The notes under the pieces were generated by a model. The model did not search any database. It was given only the letters and a program-made list of their open reading frames with translations, and was not told the DNA's origin. Made by a program: the position numbers and the translations under genes. A stretch of 64,000 nt of DNA from Orychophragmus violaceus (lineage: Eukaryota > Streptophyta > Magnoliopsida > Brassicales > Brassicaceae). The stretch's first letter is position 1; every line of letters starts with the position of its first letter. The stretch is taken from NCBI GenBank assembly GCA_030180135.1, contig CM058233.1, forward strand, positions 24,027,615 through 24,091,614, in the 5' to 3' direction. Positions 10,756 to 21,370 of the stretch are shown here, piece after piece.

Positions 10756-11665
10756 TTCTCTCAAAATCTAACTATGTTTAGGCTTGATCCCTTAACAAGG
10801 TACGTAGGCAGATCGCCCCTCGAGTGCAGCCCCCACCTCTTTTACTTTATTTATTTGATTTCATCATTCTCAACCAAGGACAAAACCCCTATTTTACAAA
10901 ATTTGATTAAAAAAAAAAATATTTCTACAATTGCTTGTCTTACTCATATTTTGTCGATCTAAATATTTGGTCTTAGTCTCAAAACGACTAAAAATGATAT
11001 GATATACAAGGAAAAATCTACACAAGGAACTATGCTTCACACACTTTAATCTTAAATAAATCTCGATAAAACACTATGGAAACATCCAAACGATGTTCTC
11101 ACATCATCAACAGAGCTCGACTATTCATTTCACCAGAGCTCGTCACTGGGTTCACATTTTTCTATCTTGATTGATCTTGTTAACTCGAAGAGTTCCTTCG
11201 AGCACTTAAATATTCTAGAATCATTCTAATAAAATTCAGATCAAGTTTAGAATGCTCTTGGCACAACAACCTTATAGTCCGACCAATTGACTCAGTCCTT
11301 AAATCTGAACTAATCAACCCTTCAGCTTGTTGATCTTTGATCCGATCTTAAATCCTTCCATGACCGCTTCTCAGGCCACTCGACTTAACTACAACTCAAA
11401 TATATGGACAAGTAAAGAAGTCAAGCACAAAAAGTTTTAAGTTGTTTTAACACTCCTAAATATTCTCCTAAGGTACTTAAAGTACAAAAACTAGGTGCAA
11501 CATTCAGGAAAAACAAAATCAATTTATTCAAAACAGATTAAAGCCCTCTCGGGCACAAAAGCAACAAGTTCAAAAGAACAAAAAACATGATTAAAGCCCT
11601 CCCGGGTACCAATTTAAACAAACCAATACAAAAGAGAAAGAGGATGGAAGAACGAAGATAACCTC
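10756..11665 (+). other. Gypsy-A 3' UTR
   Basis: The block starts 'ttaggcttgatccctta...ggtacgtaggcag', which also starts the 3' region of Gypsy-E (52590). Two 'taaagccctc(t/c)cggg' repeats near 11545 and 11595 match the 'ggcctctcgggca' stretch of Gypsy-E near 62950. No coding potential on either strand. Gypsy-E carries an antisense open region further downstream that is absent here. Confidence 0.6.
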
Positions 11666-12181
11666 TGTAGGTACCAATATACGCGACCTGATTTGATTTG
11701 ATAAGACATATTGGCCTTATCTCTCAAACATGTCAAGATTAAGGATATCATTCTGGCCCAAACCGAAGCCCATCTTTTCTCTACCTTAGTAACTGGAAAA
11801 TGACCGCGTAATGAAGAGGACTTGCCCGATATTTAAGTCAAAGCAGATCACTTCGAGATTACGGAGATCGTTCCAACAAGATCATTACGATATATATGGA
11901 ATGAAGTGCTTGTCTAAGAGGGTATAAAAAGGAGTTTGATGGTTTTTAATTCGAATACCTTCTTTTTCATTCAATTTTTTACACAAAACAGCTCTACGAG
12001 CTCATTGTAAACTCTCTCTTGAGATCCCTTTTGGAAGATTCTTGCCTTAATAAAAGATAATTACGAAACCAATAATCGTTTTAGATAGTTCTTTGAAGCA
12101 TCATGTGATCTTTGAGGTTTTAGCCCTTCGACAAATCCCATTGCAAATTACAAATCTCTAGTTTGGATTCACGGATCCACA
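11666..12181 (+). repeat. Gypsy-A/B LTR
   Basis: This is a putative LTR from TGTAGGTACC to 'ggatccaca', directly followed by the PBS. It has a TATA-like 'gggtataaaaag' near 11920 and a poly(A)-signal-like 'aataaaag' near 12048. An inverted, diverged copy lies at about 21371-21815. The left boundary is inferred. Confidence 0.65.
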
Positions 12182-12425
12182 TTTGGCGCCGTCTGTAAGG
12201 ACGACCATAGTATCATATGTCAAAAGTTTGATAAAATACCTCGAAAAACGAAATTGGTAACAAATAGAACACGCAAAATCTGGCTTGAAACATCAAATCT
12301 TAACAGACCCCTAACATTTGACCCTACCAGTTGACACTCCAACGGGAACAGACTTCACAGGTTATGGAAACAGGACTCAGCCCTTCTATGCTGACGCAGA
12401 TCCGAGTCTACCTTGATCTAAAACC
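12182..12425 (+). other. Gypsy-B primer-binding site and leader
   Basis: A PBS-like TGGCGCCGTCTGTAAGGA (12184-12201) resembles the tRNA-Asp-type primer sites of plant gypsy elements. The leader that follows has an inverted, diverged copy at about 21150-21357, with matching blocks 'aaatctggct.gaaaca' and 'gttgac.ctcc.acggg.acaga'. A PBS to the right of an LTR marks this LTR as a 5' LTR as well as the apparent 3' LTR of Gypsy-A. Confidence 0.65.
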
Positions 12426-12679
12426 ATGGCTGGTGACAATCTCCCAAATGGGAGTACCTCTGTCGTATATCGCACAAACCCTCAGGTCTGGATAAGATCC
12501 GATGAAAACCCGACTGGTCAGGTCGGGACCTTGACAAGAATTGACCCTAAACCTCTCTCTCCACGAGTGACCAGACCTGCGAAGTCTAGCCTTAATGACA
12601 TGTCTGAGATCCATAGCATCCTCTAAACGTTGGTTTATAATGCCTAAAACCACAAATCAACAACTCGATCTCTAACAAC
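12426..12679 (+). pseudogene. Gypsy-B gag N-terminus, truncated
   Basis: ATG at 12426 follows the leader. The 66-residue frame ends in SLNDMSEIHSIL and then continues out of frame with TLVYNA and SLTTRLD, a pattern I associate with Tat-like Gag N-termini (weakly conserved, coiled-coil). The Athila-like element splits it at 12680; the sequence resumes at 21108 and soon meets the inverted leader. No capsid core remains. Confidence 0.5.
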
Positions 12680-13848
12680 TGATATGCTCGAGTTTTAATC
12701 CCTAGAGCTACACTGAAAGTGCACAGACGTGACTAGTAGTATATAGGGTATCAAATCCACAGAGACTCAAGTGTCTTACGATAGCCTATAGAATGTCGAA
12801 TTAAGCTAGGTAAGCAGTAATGAAAGCAGTAAATCAAAGAAGGAAGTAAAGTAAACGGTTTGTGATCAATCAGGCAAAGCGTCAGGTGAAGGGAGTTCTC
12901 AGGAAATCAGGAACACAGGCTAATCAATAAATTGAGATCTAATTAAGAACTGTTCTAGAACTAGAATCACAGAAGCATAAGAAACCAACTTTCGTTGCGA
13001 GTATTATCTATGTCTAGCAATCTAGCAAACCAACTTTCGTTGCGAGTTTTAGAGATCCGAAACATGCAGTAATCTCAAGTTCTTTCGTTCACAATTCTCT
13101 TAAGCCAAATTTCTTTGCGAATAGTCAAATTGCTCATCTAGGTTCTTTCTAGTTAATTAATCAACTGTCGTTGCAGAAATCAACCTAACATCAATAATCT
13201 AAGTGGCCAGTTCAGATCAAGCATTAAAAAAACCCTGGATGAAGAACTAGAAAGTATGAATCCCTACAGATTGATTAACCTATAATTACTTGAAATCCCT
13301 TATGAGAATCCCTAACCTAACATGTAAACTACTCAGACATGATCAATGAAGCAGAAATCATAATGAATAGAAAACCAAATATCATAAAACGGATAAAGAA
13401 ACAGGGGTTCGAAATCTCTTCTCTCTCGAGTACAAGACCAGCCCCAACTCTCTCAATCTCTGATAAAAATACAGCATCGCCTAAACAATGGCTTAAAACC
13501 CCTAATATAATGATCTAAACATGTCTGGAGCTTTTTGTAATTATGAAAAAATTCTGAGCTAAAGTGCAAATATCCAAACTCTTCATTAAATCGCCGAGAT
13601 GTGTCTGACTCGCTACTGTGTCGATCGATGCCACAAGTATGTCGATCTACACAAACATCTGATATCGACACTAACTTCTTCTTCTCGCACAAATGCTCCA
13701 AATAGCTCCAGAATGCGCCATAATATCCAAATCCGCTCCAAACGTACCTAGACCTATAAACACACATAAAAGGACTCCAAAAGACTCTAAAAGACTCGAT
13801 AAAAAAACATATACCATGGTCAAAAGTCCTAAAATCCATGATATATCA
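12680..13848 (-). repeat. Athila-like left LTR (3' LTR)
   Basis: 1169 bp, bounded by TGATATGCTC and GATATATCA in plus orientation. It matches 18017-19154 with a few per cent differences. The repeated 'aaccaactttcgttgcgag' motif occurs at about 12983 and 13026. One TCGATCGA-type pair lies at 13622/13643. Open frames such as 13453-13839 (-) are LTR sequence and not genes. Confidence 0.88.
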
Positions 13849-15525
13849 ACTCCCCCACTCTTATCTTTTGCTTGCCCTCAAGCAAACTAGAAAACCAAGA
13901 TCAGGAGAAGAAGTTTGAAAACTTCAGAAACTCGTTTCATCGTAGGAGCACCACACTCAGATTCCCCTTAGTAAGCCACATGAAAATGAACCTGCGGACA
14001 TCGAGACCAACATGTACTTCCCCTACACTGAGTAACTGTTCGGAGTAAACTCCACAATCACATCCAGAGCATCCAAATTCACCACACTGACTTCTGTAAT
14101 CTAATAAGTGCGGTCTAACCTAGGGAGTATCGATCAAAGAACACATGGATTCTTACTCTATTAGAACTTGACCACCATATTGTTGTTTTTGGTTTCTTTC
14201 TTCTCCTTTTCCTCCCTTAGCACTGATTTTCCCCACTGGGTATCATTTTATTTTTTCTATCAGTGCTCTTCCCTTTTTATTCGGGGTATTACTTTGGACA
14301 TGTTTCCATGGATGCACAGGAGGTAATAGGGGTCTCTACCACTCCTGTGACCACTTTGAAGCTACTAGCTTATCCTTAGTTTATCTTTTTTTTTTTTACT
14401 TTCAAGGCAGGGGAGAAGGGAACCAAAATCAGACAGATTTACAAGCTGTGCCAGAACTAACATAGGAATCCGACTCAAAGTATACCAAGCCACAAGGTGA
14501 GAAAAATTAAGTCAAGTTAAGTTCGAAGTCAGTAATGGATTCTCTGAATACTTGAAGTGATATAGGTGTCCTCAGTAGGCTGTTTTGTATTGGGTTTTCT
14601 AATAGTCATAGATTCATCTGCAACTCATCCAATGGTCACTTAAGTTCCTCCAAGTGTGGTAATCTCCTCAAAAAGTCCTTGTTTCCTACTTAATTTTGAC
14701 TCAATAAGACAAATTGGACTGACTTTAAGAAAACAGAAAATGGTGCGTCAGTGACTACCTCCCCCACACTTGAAACACACTGTCCCCAGTGGTGTCAAGC
14801 TTAGGCTCGGTGAGAAGAAAAATCGTAATGAAAAAAATCCGAACAGGGACAGAACACTTACCTGTCGTCGGCCTGTGTCGATCGATGCCAAGATATGCAT
14901 CGATTGATGTTGATCGCGATCGCTCTCGGTTATGAGAATAACCGATGCTGCAACTGATTCGGTAAAGTCCAAACCGTATAAAACGGCTGCATCGATCGAT
15001 ACACAGGACCGTATCGATCGATGCAGAGCGATTCCGACAGTTTCTCACGCTATGACACACCAAAACAGAAAAATCAAAGCACACAAAATCAAAACGAAAA
15101 AGAAAAACGAACCTAATAGTGGGTTGCCTCCCACTCAGCGCTTGTTTTTAGTCATTAGTTTTACTGTTGGAGGGAGATCGGACTTATGGGGGATTCAACA
15201 AAGGCTTGGAGTGCCTCTGTGAAAGGCTCCTCAACCAAGGTGGTGTATAAGCATTCGGATTATGAGATCTCCCAAGGAATGAGTGAAATGAACCAGGGTG
15301 GAAGCGAAGCATGGGTGGGATACTGCGTTTTCCTACATTCACAGCTGATGGATTAGGAGATTTAAGTTTAGAAGATTCATACCTGTGCTTTGGTGGATGA
15401 AAGAGATCTGGAGCTTTCTGCTTAAGAGCAGTTGCAAGCTCTAAAGATGTTAGAGCAAGTTCAGAATGAATTGTCATCTTCTCTTCTCCAATAGGAATCT
15501 CTGGTTCCACTTCCACATTGAAGCT
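13849..15525 (-). other. Athila-like non-coding 3' region
   Basis: On the minus strand this lies between the protease and the 3' LTR. At about 15120 it contains 'gggttgcctcccactcagcg', a sequence widespread in the 3' region of Athila-like elements. A minus-strand frame at 15516-15184 continues beyond the protease without a recognisable domain. Pol and the env-like gene expected here are absent. TCGATCGA pairs lie at 14879/14901 and 14993/15015. A T run is at about 14388. Confidence 0.65.
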
Positions 15526-15981
15526 CTATCCATCAATGGTGGATTTCTGCAGCTTATCCATCTTGAACTGTAAAGGCTTGTCTCCCAGGTGGAGATCAAT
15601 TAGACCATGTCTCACATGAATCACTGCTCCGGCAAGAGCTAAGAAAGGTCTAACAAGTAGCAAAGGATCATCTGGCTCAATATTATACTTCAGCACTACA
15701 AAGTCTGTTGGGCTCAAGTAGTCTCCAACTCTGACAAGAATGTCCTCAAGAACTCCTTCTGGATACCTCTTTGATCGATCGGCTAGGATAAGAGAGATCC
15801 TAGTAGGCTGGATATCCATCAGTCCAAATCTCACAACCAAAGAGTATGGCAGGAGGTTCACACCAGATCCAAAGACACACAGAAAATGCTTGAATTTGTC
15901 CTTGAAGATGGAACAGTCTAGCACAAAGGCTCCTGGGTCTGGAAGCTTCTTTGAAATATGAATCAGCTTCTTTTTCATCAC
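15526..15981 (-). pseudogene. Athila-like aspartic protease, active site lost
   Basis: The 151-residue minus-strand frame has the Athila protease framework: KKLPDPGAFVLDCSIF at the N-terminus, ISLILADRS, GVLEDILVRVGD, PTDFVVL and RPFLALAGAVIHV in the right order. The loop that should carry the catalytic Asp (usual form LCDLGASV) reads LCVFGSGV, so the Asp is missing and the enzyme should be dead. The linker to gag (15982-16126) is short and lacks the usual intervening segment, which suggests a deletion. The frame ends with a stop at 15526 and no RT follows. Confidence 0.82.
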
Positions 15982-16126
15982 TGCCTTGCATTTAGCTTCG
16001 TCTAGATCTCGTAGGAGCCTTAGGATAGGGAAAATGAGGTTTTCAGACTCGTTTAGGGACTGTTGCAGATTTATGGTCTCTTCTGTGATCAGTGTCGATC
16101 AATGCAGTAGGGGTATCGATTGATGC

Positions 16127-17772
16127 TTAGCGATTACGAGCACTTTCATCGTGCGTATCGGGGTTGTATCGATCGCCACTTTGACTGTGTCGATAGATGC
16201 TCGGCGCAGACAAACATAATTCATCTAGAAAATCGGATATGATATCCTCTTCCTCATATGTCAGATCAAATTCATCATATACATTCACAACATTGACGAA
16301 TTGCTTCTGCTCAGCTCTTCCTGATCCATTTTGTCGTTGCGCAGCTCCAGCAGTCTGCTGAACCTGAACATCCAGCTTCTTCACATGAGTACTCAGAGAC
16401 TCAATCTTCCCATTCAAATCAAGGTACATAGCATCTATCTTTCCATTGAAGTCCACTGTACTCTTCCGTTGTCCTTCCAAGAGCTGTTCCAACAGACCCA
16501 TCATCTTATCATTCTGCTCATTTTTAGGAGGAAAATGCTGGTATGATAAAGAACCATAATCTCTGGAGAATGAGCTGTTATACTGGAAAGGTTTCTGAAA
16601 TGTACACTTTGTTGTGAAACCTGAAGTCTGCCCCTGATGATTTCCATACCTCTGACCTTGATAACCAGTTCCAGCTATGTAATTCACATCCTCAGACTAA
16701 ACACCATCTACAACTATCTGTAAGCTATGGACATAATCAATCTTATTCCTCATCTCAGCTATCTGTGAGCTATCAGCTTTCCCACCAGATTTTTGCCTCT
16801 CCATATCAGCATTCTTGACACTATTGCTAGTTATCAAGTTCTCAACGAGCTCCTTAGCTTCCCCTGGGGAGTTAGTGTTGAATTTTTCATTACTTGCAGC
16901 ATCTAGAGCCATCTGGTACCACAAAACAACTCCTCTGAAGAAAATTCCCAAGAGCTGAACCTCAGAGAAACCATGATGAGGGCAATCTCTCTGGTACATC
17001 CTAAATCTCACCCAAGATGCCTTCAAAGGCTCTGTAGATGCCTGCTTAAAGGTCAAGAGATCCTGTCTAAGCTGATCGAATCTAGCATCATCATAGAAAT
17101 GTCGCAGAAACTTCTTCTTCACTGCATCCCAAGTAGTCAGAGTCCCAGGTGGAATCTGCTTCAGCCAATTAGCAGCTTCTCCTCGAAGAGAGTGAGGAAA
17201 AAGCTTGCAGTGTAAGTAGTCATAGGTCACTCCATTACGCTTCATCCCGGTGACTAAAGACTCAAAATCTTGTATGTGATCCATAGGATGCTCATGTGGG
17301 AGTCCATGAAAGAGGTGCTGTCCCACAAGTGTGTAATAGGAAGTCTTAAGCTCAAACTCATTCCACGGGAATGCAGGAGGTACAATGGCAGACCTGTTAG
17401 CATATAACTCATCAGGTATAATGTAATCAGCTAGTGTGCTCCAAGCATGAGGCTCTGGCGCTCTAGATGCTTTTGGTTGTGGATTTCCTTGTCCACCTTC
17501 TCCTCCACCCTGAGCTTCTTGCTCAGGTTGAACAATCTGATGTTGAATCACATTTCCTTCAGCATCAATCCTCTGTCCCTGAGATTATAGGGATTGTTTT
17601 GCAAATCTCTCAGAACACTCTCAGCATCTCGAATTAAGACTATAGGATTGGGATTAGCCATCTTAACCAGCTTCTGAGCTTTCCTATTCTCCCTCTCTAG
17701 CTTTGCAAGCTCTTTAAACTCAAGATTCACGAGCTCCTTGTACGGATTACTCCTCAAGTCGCGATCAGGCAT
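16127..17772 (-). pseudogene. gag: Athila-like Gag, one frameshift and one stop
   Basis: Three minus-strand frames join into one Gag. 17772-17548 is the N-terminus (LRDLQNNPYNLRDRG). 17551-16697 is the Retrotrans_gag capsid core with ELKTSYYTLVGQ, DHIQDFESLV, GEAANWLKQ, KKKFLRHFY and LLGIFFRGV. 16687-16127 is a Gln-rich, coiled-coil-like C-terminal part with repeated 'NGKI' blocks. The first junction is a frameshift near 17550 and the second is a single TAG at about 16697 in an otherwise continuous frame. Gag would form the particle in the cytoplasm. With only two lesions it is far better preserved than the rest of the element, which may mean gag was kept while pol was already gone. Confidence 0.85.
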
Positions 17773-17992
17773 AAACTGTCTCGTTCACATAAGTGTGTCG
17801 ATCGATGCAGGGAGAGCGTCGATCGATGCTAATCGCGAAACTGTGTCGATCGACACTCAGGACCGTGTCGATCGATGCGGTGCAATTCTAAGTGTACCTG
17901 AAACGCAAGAAAATTAAAAATTAGTAACCAAAAACAAAAACGAAAAACCTAGTCTAAACTCTAAATTCAAATCTATCGAAGACTCAAAAGTG

Positions 17993-18010
17993 TCCCCAGC
18001 AACGGCGCCA
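17993..18010 (-). promoter_or_regulatory. Athila-like primer-binding site
   Basis: On the minus strand it reads TGGCGCCGTTGCTGGGGA, almost the classic Athila PBS complementary to the 3' end of tRNA-Asp. It lies 6 bp from the LTR end at 18017 and fixes the transcription direction as minus. Confidence 0.85.
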
Positions 18011-18016
18011 AAAACT

Positions 18017-19154
18017 TGATATGCTCTAGTTTTAATCCCTAGAGCTACACTGCAAGTGCACAGACGTGACTAGTAGTATATAGGGTATCAAATACACATA
18101 GACTCAAGTGTCTTACGATAGACTATAGAATGTCGAATTAAGCTAGGTAAGCAGTAATGAAAGCAGTAAATCAAAGCAGGAAGTAAAGTAAACGGTTTGT
18201 GATCAATCATGTAAAGCGTCAGGTCAAGGGAGTTCTCAGGAAATTAGGAACACATGCTAATCAATCAATCGGGATCTAATTAAGAACTGTTCTAGAACTA
18301 TAATCACAGAAGCATAAGAAACCAACTTTCGTTGCGAGTATTATCTATGTCTAGCAACCTATCAAACCAACTTTCGTTGCGAGTTTTAGAGATCCTAAAC
18401 ATGCATTAATCTCAAGTTCTTTCGTTCACAATTCTCCTAAGCCAAATTTCTTTGTGAATATTCGAATTGCTCATCTAGGTTCTTTCTAGTTAATTAATAA
18501 ACTGTCGTTGTAAAAATCAACCTAACATCAATAATCTAAGTGGCCAATTGAGATCAAGCATTAAAAACAACCCTAGATGAAGAACTAGAAAGTATGATTC
18601 CCAACAGATTGATTAACCTATAATTCCATGACATCCCTTATGAGAATCCATAAACCTAACAGGTAAACTACTCAGACATGATCAATGAGGCAGAAATCAT
18701 AATGAATAGAAAACCAAATATCATAAAACGGATAAAGAAACAGGGGTTTGAAATCTCTTCTCTCGCGAGTACAAGACCAACCCCAACTCTCTCAATCTCT
18801 GATAAAAATAAAGCGTTGCCTAAACAATGGCTTAAAACCTCTAATATGATGATCTAAACACGTCAAAGGCTTCTTTGTAATTATGAGAAACTTTTTGGGC
18901 CAAAGTGCAAATATCCAAAATCTTCATTAAATCGCCGAGATGTGTCTGACTCGCTAGTGTGTCGATCGATGCCACAAGTGTGTTGATCGACACAAACATC
19001 TGATATCGACAATAAATTCTTCTTCTCGCACAAATTCTCCATATAGCTCCAGAATGCTCCATAATGTCCAAATCTGCTCCAAATGTACCTAGACCTGTAA
19101 ACACACATAAAAGGACTCTAAAAGACTCTAATAGACTCGATAAAAAAGACATAC
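18017..19154 (-). repeat. Athila-like right LTR (5' LTR), main part
   Basis: Matches the left LTR. It is interrupted at 19154 by the solo LTR, and the last 39 bp resume at 21069-21107. One TCGATCGA-type pair is at 18963/18984, the same position as in the left LTR; here the second site has decayed to TTGATCGA, a C-to-T change at a CpG. Confidence 0.88.
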
Positions 19155-21068
19155 TGAAACACCCCATCCCGGCCATGGGCCCAAGACGGATGTTCCACTA
19201 ACCAAAACGGTTTATGTTGATGTTCATCCACGAACCTCAACCCTATTTGTTCCATACTTAGCCATACTAAACGTTCAATCATTCCATTCAACCAATTCAT
19301 CTCATTCTATTCTAAGGCAATGAGAAATATAAGATAAATAAATACTTTTATTAATCAAGCCAAGGTACCAATACAAATGAGGTTCAATGTCATTATGCTA
19401 TAACAAGTATCGGTCCTATGATCTATCTATCTCTACACACCCCTCGTCTCTTGGATCCTTGTGTCTGCGCCTAGGATTGATCATCCCCATGATCAACCTC
19501 ATGTCCTGAAAGCATAAAAACAAGTGAGAAAGCAAATCAATTATGATTCCAACAAGTTAGTGAATAAATCGATACTACATGTTCCCATAAACCCAATGCA
19601 ACGAGTAAACTTAACCATTCTAAGTTCCAACTAACTAATCCAAGTTCCCTTATAATTTCCCTTACACGCGCGGTCCAACCGCGGTCGGGTCATGAACACG
19701 AACGTGCATGTTCGTCATGGACGCCCGCTCATGGCCCGCGGTCGTACATCATGCGATGCGTACGATTGTAATCGATCCGCGGTCGTCCGAATATGACCCG
19801 CGTTCATGAAAGAACGACCCGCGATTGTCCGTGGTCGGACCACGGTTACGCGCGCATGACCCGCGAACGTAGGTTATCCCGCCATCATCTCGGTTCGTAC
19901 CGAGCGGATGCTGGGTCGACCGCGATCGCTGATCCGCGTCCGTACGGTCGCGTGTACTGTCTGTATCGCTTGACCACGAACGGTCGCGTTGCTTCGCGAA
20001 CGGGTGCAACGCTCCACGAACGGGTGCGATCGACCGCACGCGGTTATGATCATCCCGTAAGCGCGCGTCTGCCCCGCCTGAGCCATTCTGCTCAGAAGCA
20101 AGTGGCGCATGACCAGAATACCCCGTTCCGTTCCCGCGCATGGACCATCCGTGCGCAGCGTGCCGATCCTCGGTCAAACTACCAACGGCTGCCGTTCGAT
20201 CGCGTTGTACCACCCAGAATTCTCTCGCGCAAGACTCATGGTTCATCCCGCGCTCCTTCTGACTTATTGCTCACAATCTTGGCCATGGCAGATCATGACT
20301 TCAAGGAAACTTTTCCGGGTTTCTAAGCCATGAAGATAACCTAACTTCCTGTTCTGAATTCCCAGAAATGTAGAAGAAATCTGGCCTTAACTAAAACGGC
20401 CATCGGCCCGACGTCTTGGCCGTGGCCGAGATAGAGACTCGGATCCTAACCCTGAAGGCTGTAGCACATTTTCCCTGGTCCTTAGCCGCGTTGGAAGCCA
20501 TTCTCCCTCCCTTGGACACGCCTTGAACTTCCACTAAACCGCCCTCTTAAGCCTTCTTTACCGGAAATTCCTTAGAACCGCCGGCCTCTCTCTCTCTTCC
20601 TTTATCTCGGTTTTATGGCTTTTGCCTTAAGAAAGTTTCTGGGTTTTCCCGTTCTATGAATTTTATGCACAAAGGGCTTCTTGGGGGTCTATTTATAGCC
20701 TCCAAGATCGCCCATAACCACCCAAGCGAATGGATGCCTTATGTTGGCCGAATGGGTGCAACTCCTCTTGTTGCCCATTCGCTATTGGTCAGCTAGTGTC
20801 AGTAGCTGACCAGCTGACCCAACACATGAACACTCCAGCTAGCTAAGTTGAGTTGGGTTCCAGCTGACCTAGCTACCCAGCTCAGCTGTTGAGCTCAAGT
20901 GATATGAACACTTCACTTCCAGCTGGTTTTGGATCAAGCTCCTTTCCAGCTGAGCTTGACCTTCTTCTGCCTATGGAACACTCTCATTAATCTCCCTTGA
21001 TTATCTGTTCGTTCTTATGGTCCCATAGACAGTCCAAACGGCCCTTAGGCCGGTTTGGGGATGTTACA
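19155..21068 (-). repeat. Solo LTR of the Gypsy-F (Tekay-like) family, CpG-rich
   Basis: 1914 bp from TGAAACACC to GATGTTACA in plus orientation; read on the minus strand it starts TGTAACATC, the usual gypsy LTR start. The ends match the Gypsy-F LTR at 43842 and 52549. Flanks are CATAC (19150-19154) and TATAC (21069-21073), a 5-bp duplication with one difference. No internal region or second LTR is present, so it is a solo LTR left by LTR-LTR recombination. About 19660-20330 is dense in CG dinucleotides. Long open frames there on both strands come from the GC-rich composition. Confidence 0.82.
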
Positions 21069-21107
21069 TATACCATGGTCAAAAGTCCTAAAAACCAGGA
21101 TATATCA

Positions 21108-21370
21108 ACAACTCGGCTAGATTGACAAGAGTGAGATCTCATAAATATATTCGCTGAGAGCTCCTTACCCAGACGCGATTCCAGATCATGTCAATTCTGT
21201 ACCCGTGGGAGGGTCAACCGGTGGGGAAACAGCTCGGGATATGTTAAGGTTGGCTGTTTCTAGCCAGATTTCGTGAATTCTATTTATTCAGAACCCATTT
21301 CATTTTTTGAGATGTTTTATCAGATCTTTCTGATAGAGGATACTATGATCGTCTCCACAAACGACACCAA
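21108..21370 (-). other. Gypsy-B gag remnant meeting an inverted leader and PBS
   Basis: The first about 40 bp continue the plus-strand Gypsy-B gag interrupted at 12680. From about 21150 the sequence is the reverse complement of the same family's leader, ending in a PBS-like site ('ccacaaacgacaccaaa', minus-strand TTTGGTGTCGTTTGTGG) at about 21356-21372. Two leaders of one family therefore point at each other. Confidence 0.6.

Larger units (their letters stand above)
5745..12181 (+). mobile_element. Gypsy-A, decayed Tat-like Ty3/gypsy element
   Basis: This is an old Ty3/gypsy element on the plus strand, interrupted on its left by Copia-1. Order: gag remnant (5755-7250), RT (about 7860-8480), RNase H (8700-9000), a second RNase H-like domain (9080-9420), integrase (9840-10750), 3' UTR and an LTR (about 11666-12181). 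RT before integrase gives Ty3/gypsy, and the second RNase H-like domain is typical of the Tat lineage. Many stops and frameshifts interrupt it, so it is inactive. The LTR is followed at once by a PBS and a new leader, so it is shared with another internal region. Confidence 0.8.
13618..18993. repeat. TCGATCGA palindrome pairs in the Athila-like element (eight)
   Basis: Core starts (the C of CGATCG or variant): 13622/13643, 14879/14901, 14993/15015, 16096/16117, 16170/16191, 17799/17820, 17847/17869 and 18963/18984. Five are 21 bp apart and three are 22. Outer arms are GTG...CAC or GCA...TGC type. Most internal pairs are followed within about 7 bp by GCGA. Confidence 0.88.
12680..21107 (-). 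mobile_element. Athila-like Ty3/gypsy element, non-autonomous (gag-PR only)
   Basis: The element reads right to left. LTRs are 12680-13848 and 18017-19154 plus 21069-21107, both TGATATGCTC...GATATATCA. They are flanked by the 5-bp duplication ACAAC (12675-12679 and 21108-21112), so both ends are intact. The internal region is only about 4.2 kb: PBS (17993-18010), gag (17772 to 16127), a damaged protease (15981 to 15526) and a non-coding 3' part. I find no RT, RNase H, integrase or env-like frame, against roughly 10-12 kb for complete Athila elements. Its right LTR is interrupted by a solo LTR at 19155-21068. It carries eight paired TCGATCGA modules. Confidence 0.88.

Noticed and set aside
13453..13839. 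128-residue minus-strand frame, with a similar 111-residue one at 18841-19176
   Set aside because: Both lie in the two Athila-like LTRs and differ between copies in frame and length, as expected of non-coding repeats.
19749..20326. Overlapping open frames of 165 and 177 residues on both strands in the CpG-rich solo LTR
   Set aside because: Both strands are open because the GC-rich, CG-dense sequence has few stop codons. There are no domains, the composition follows the DNA words, and the region is an LTR.
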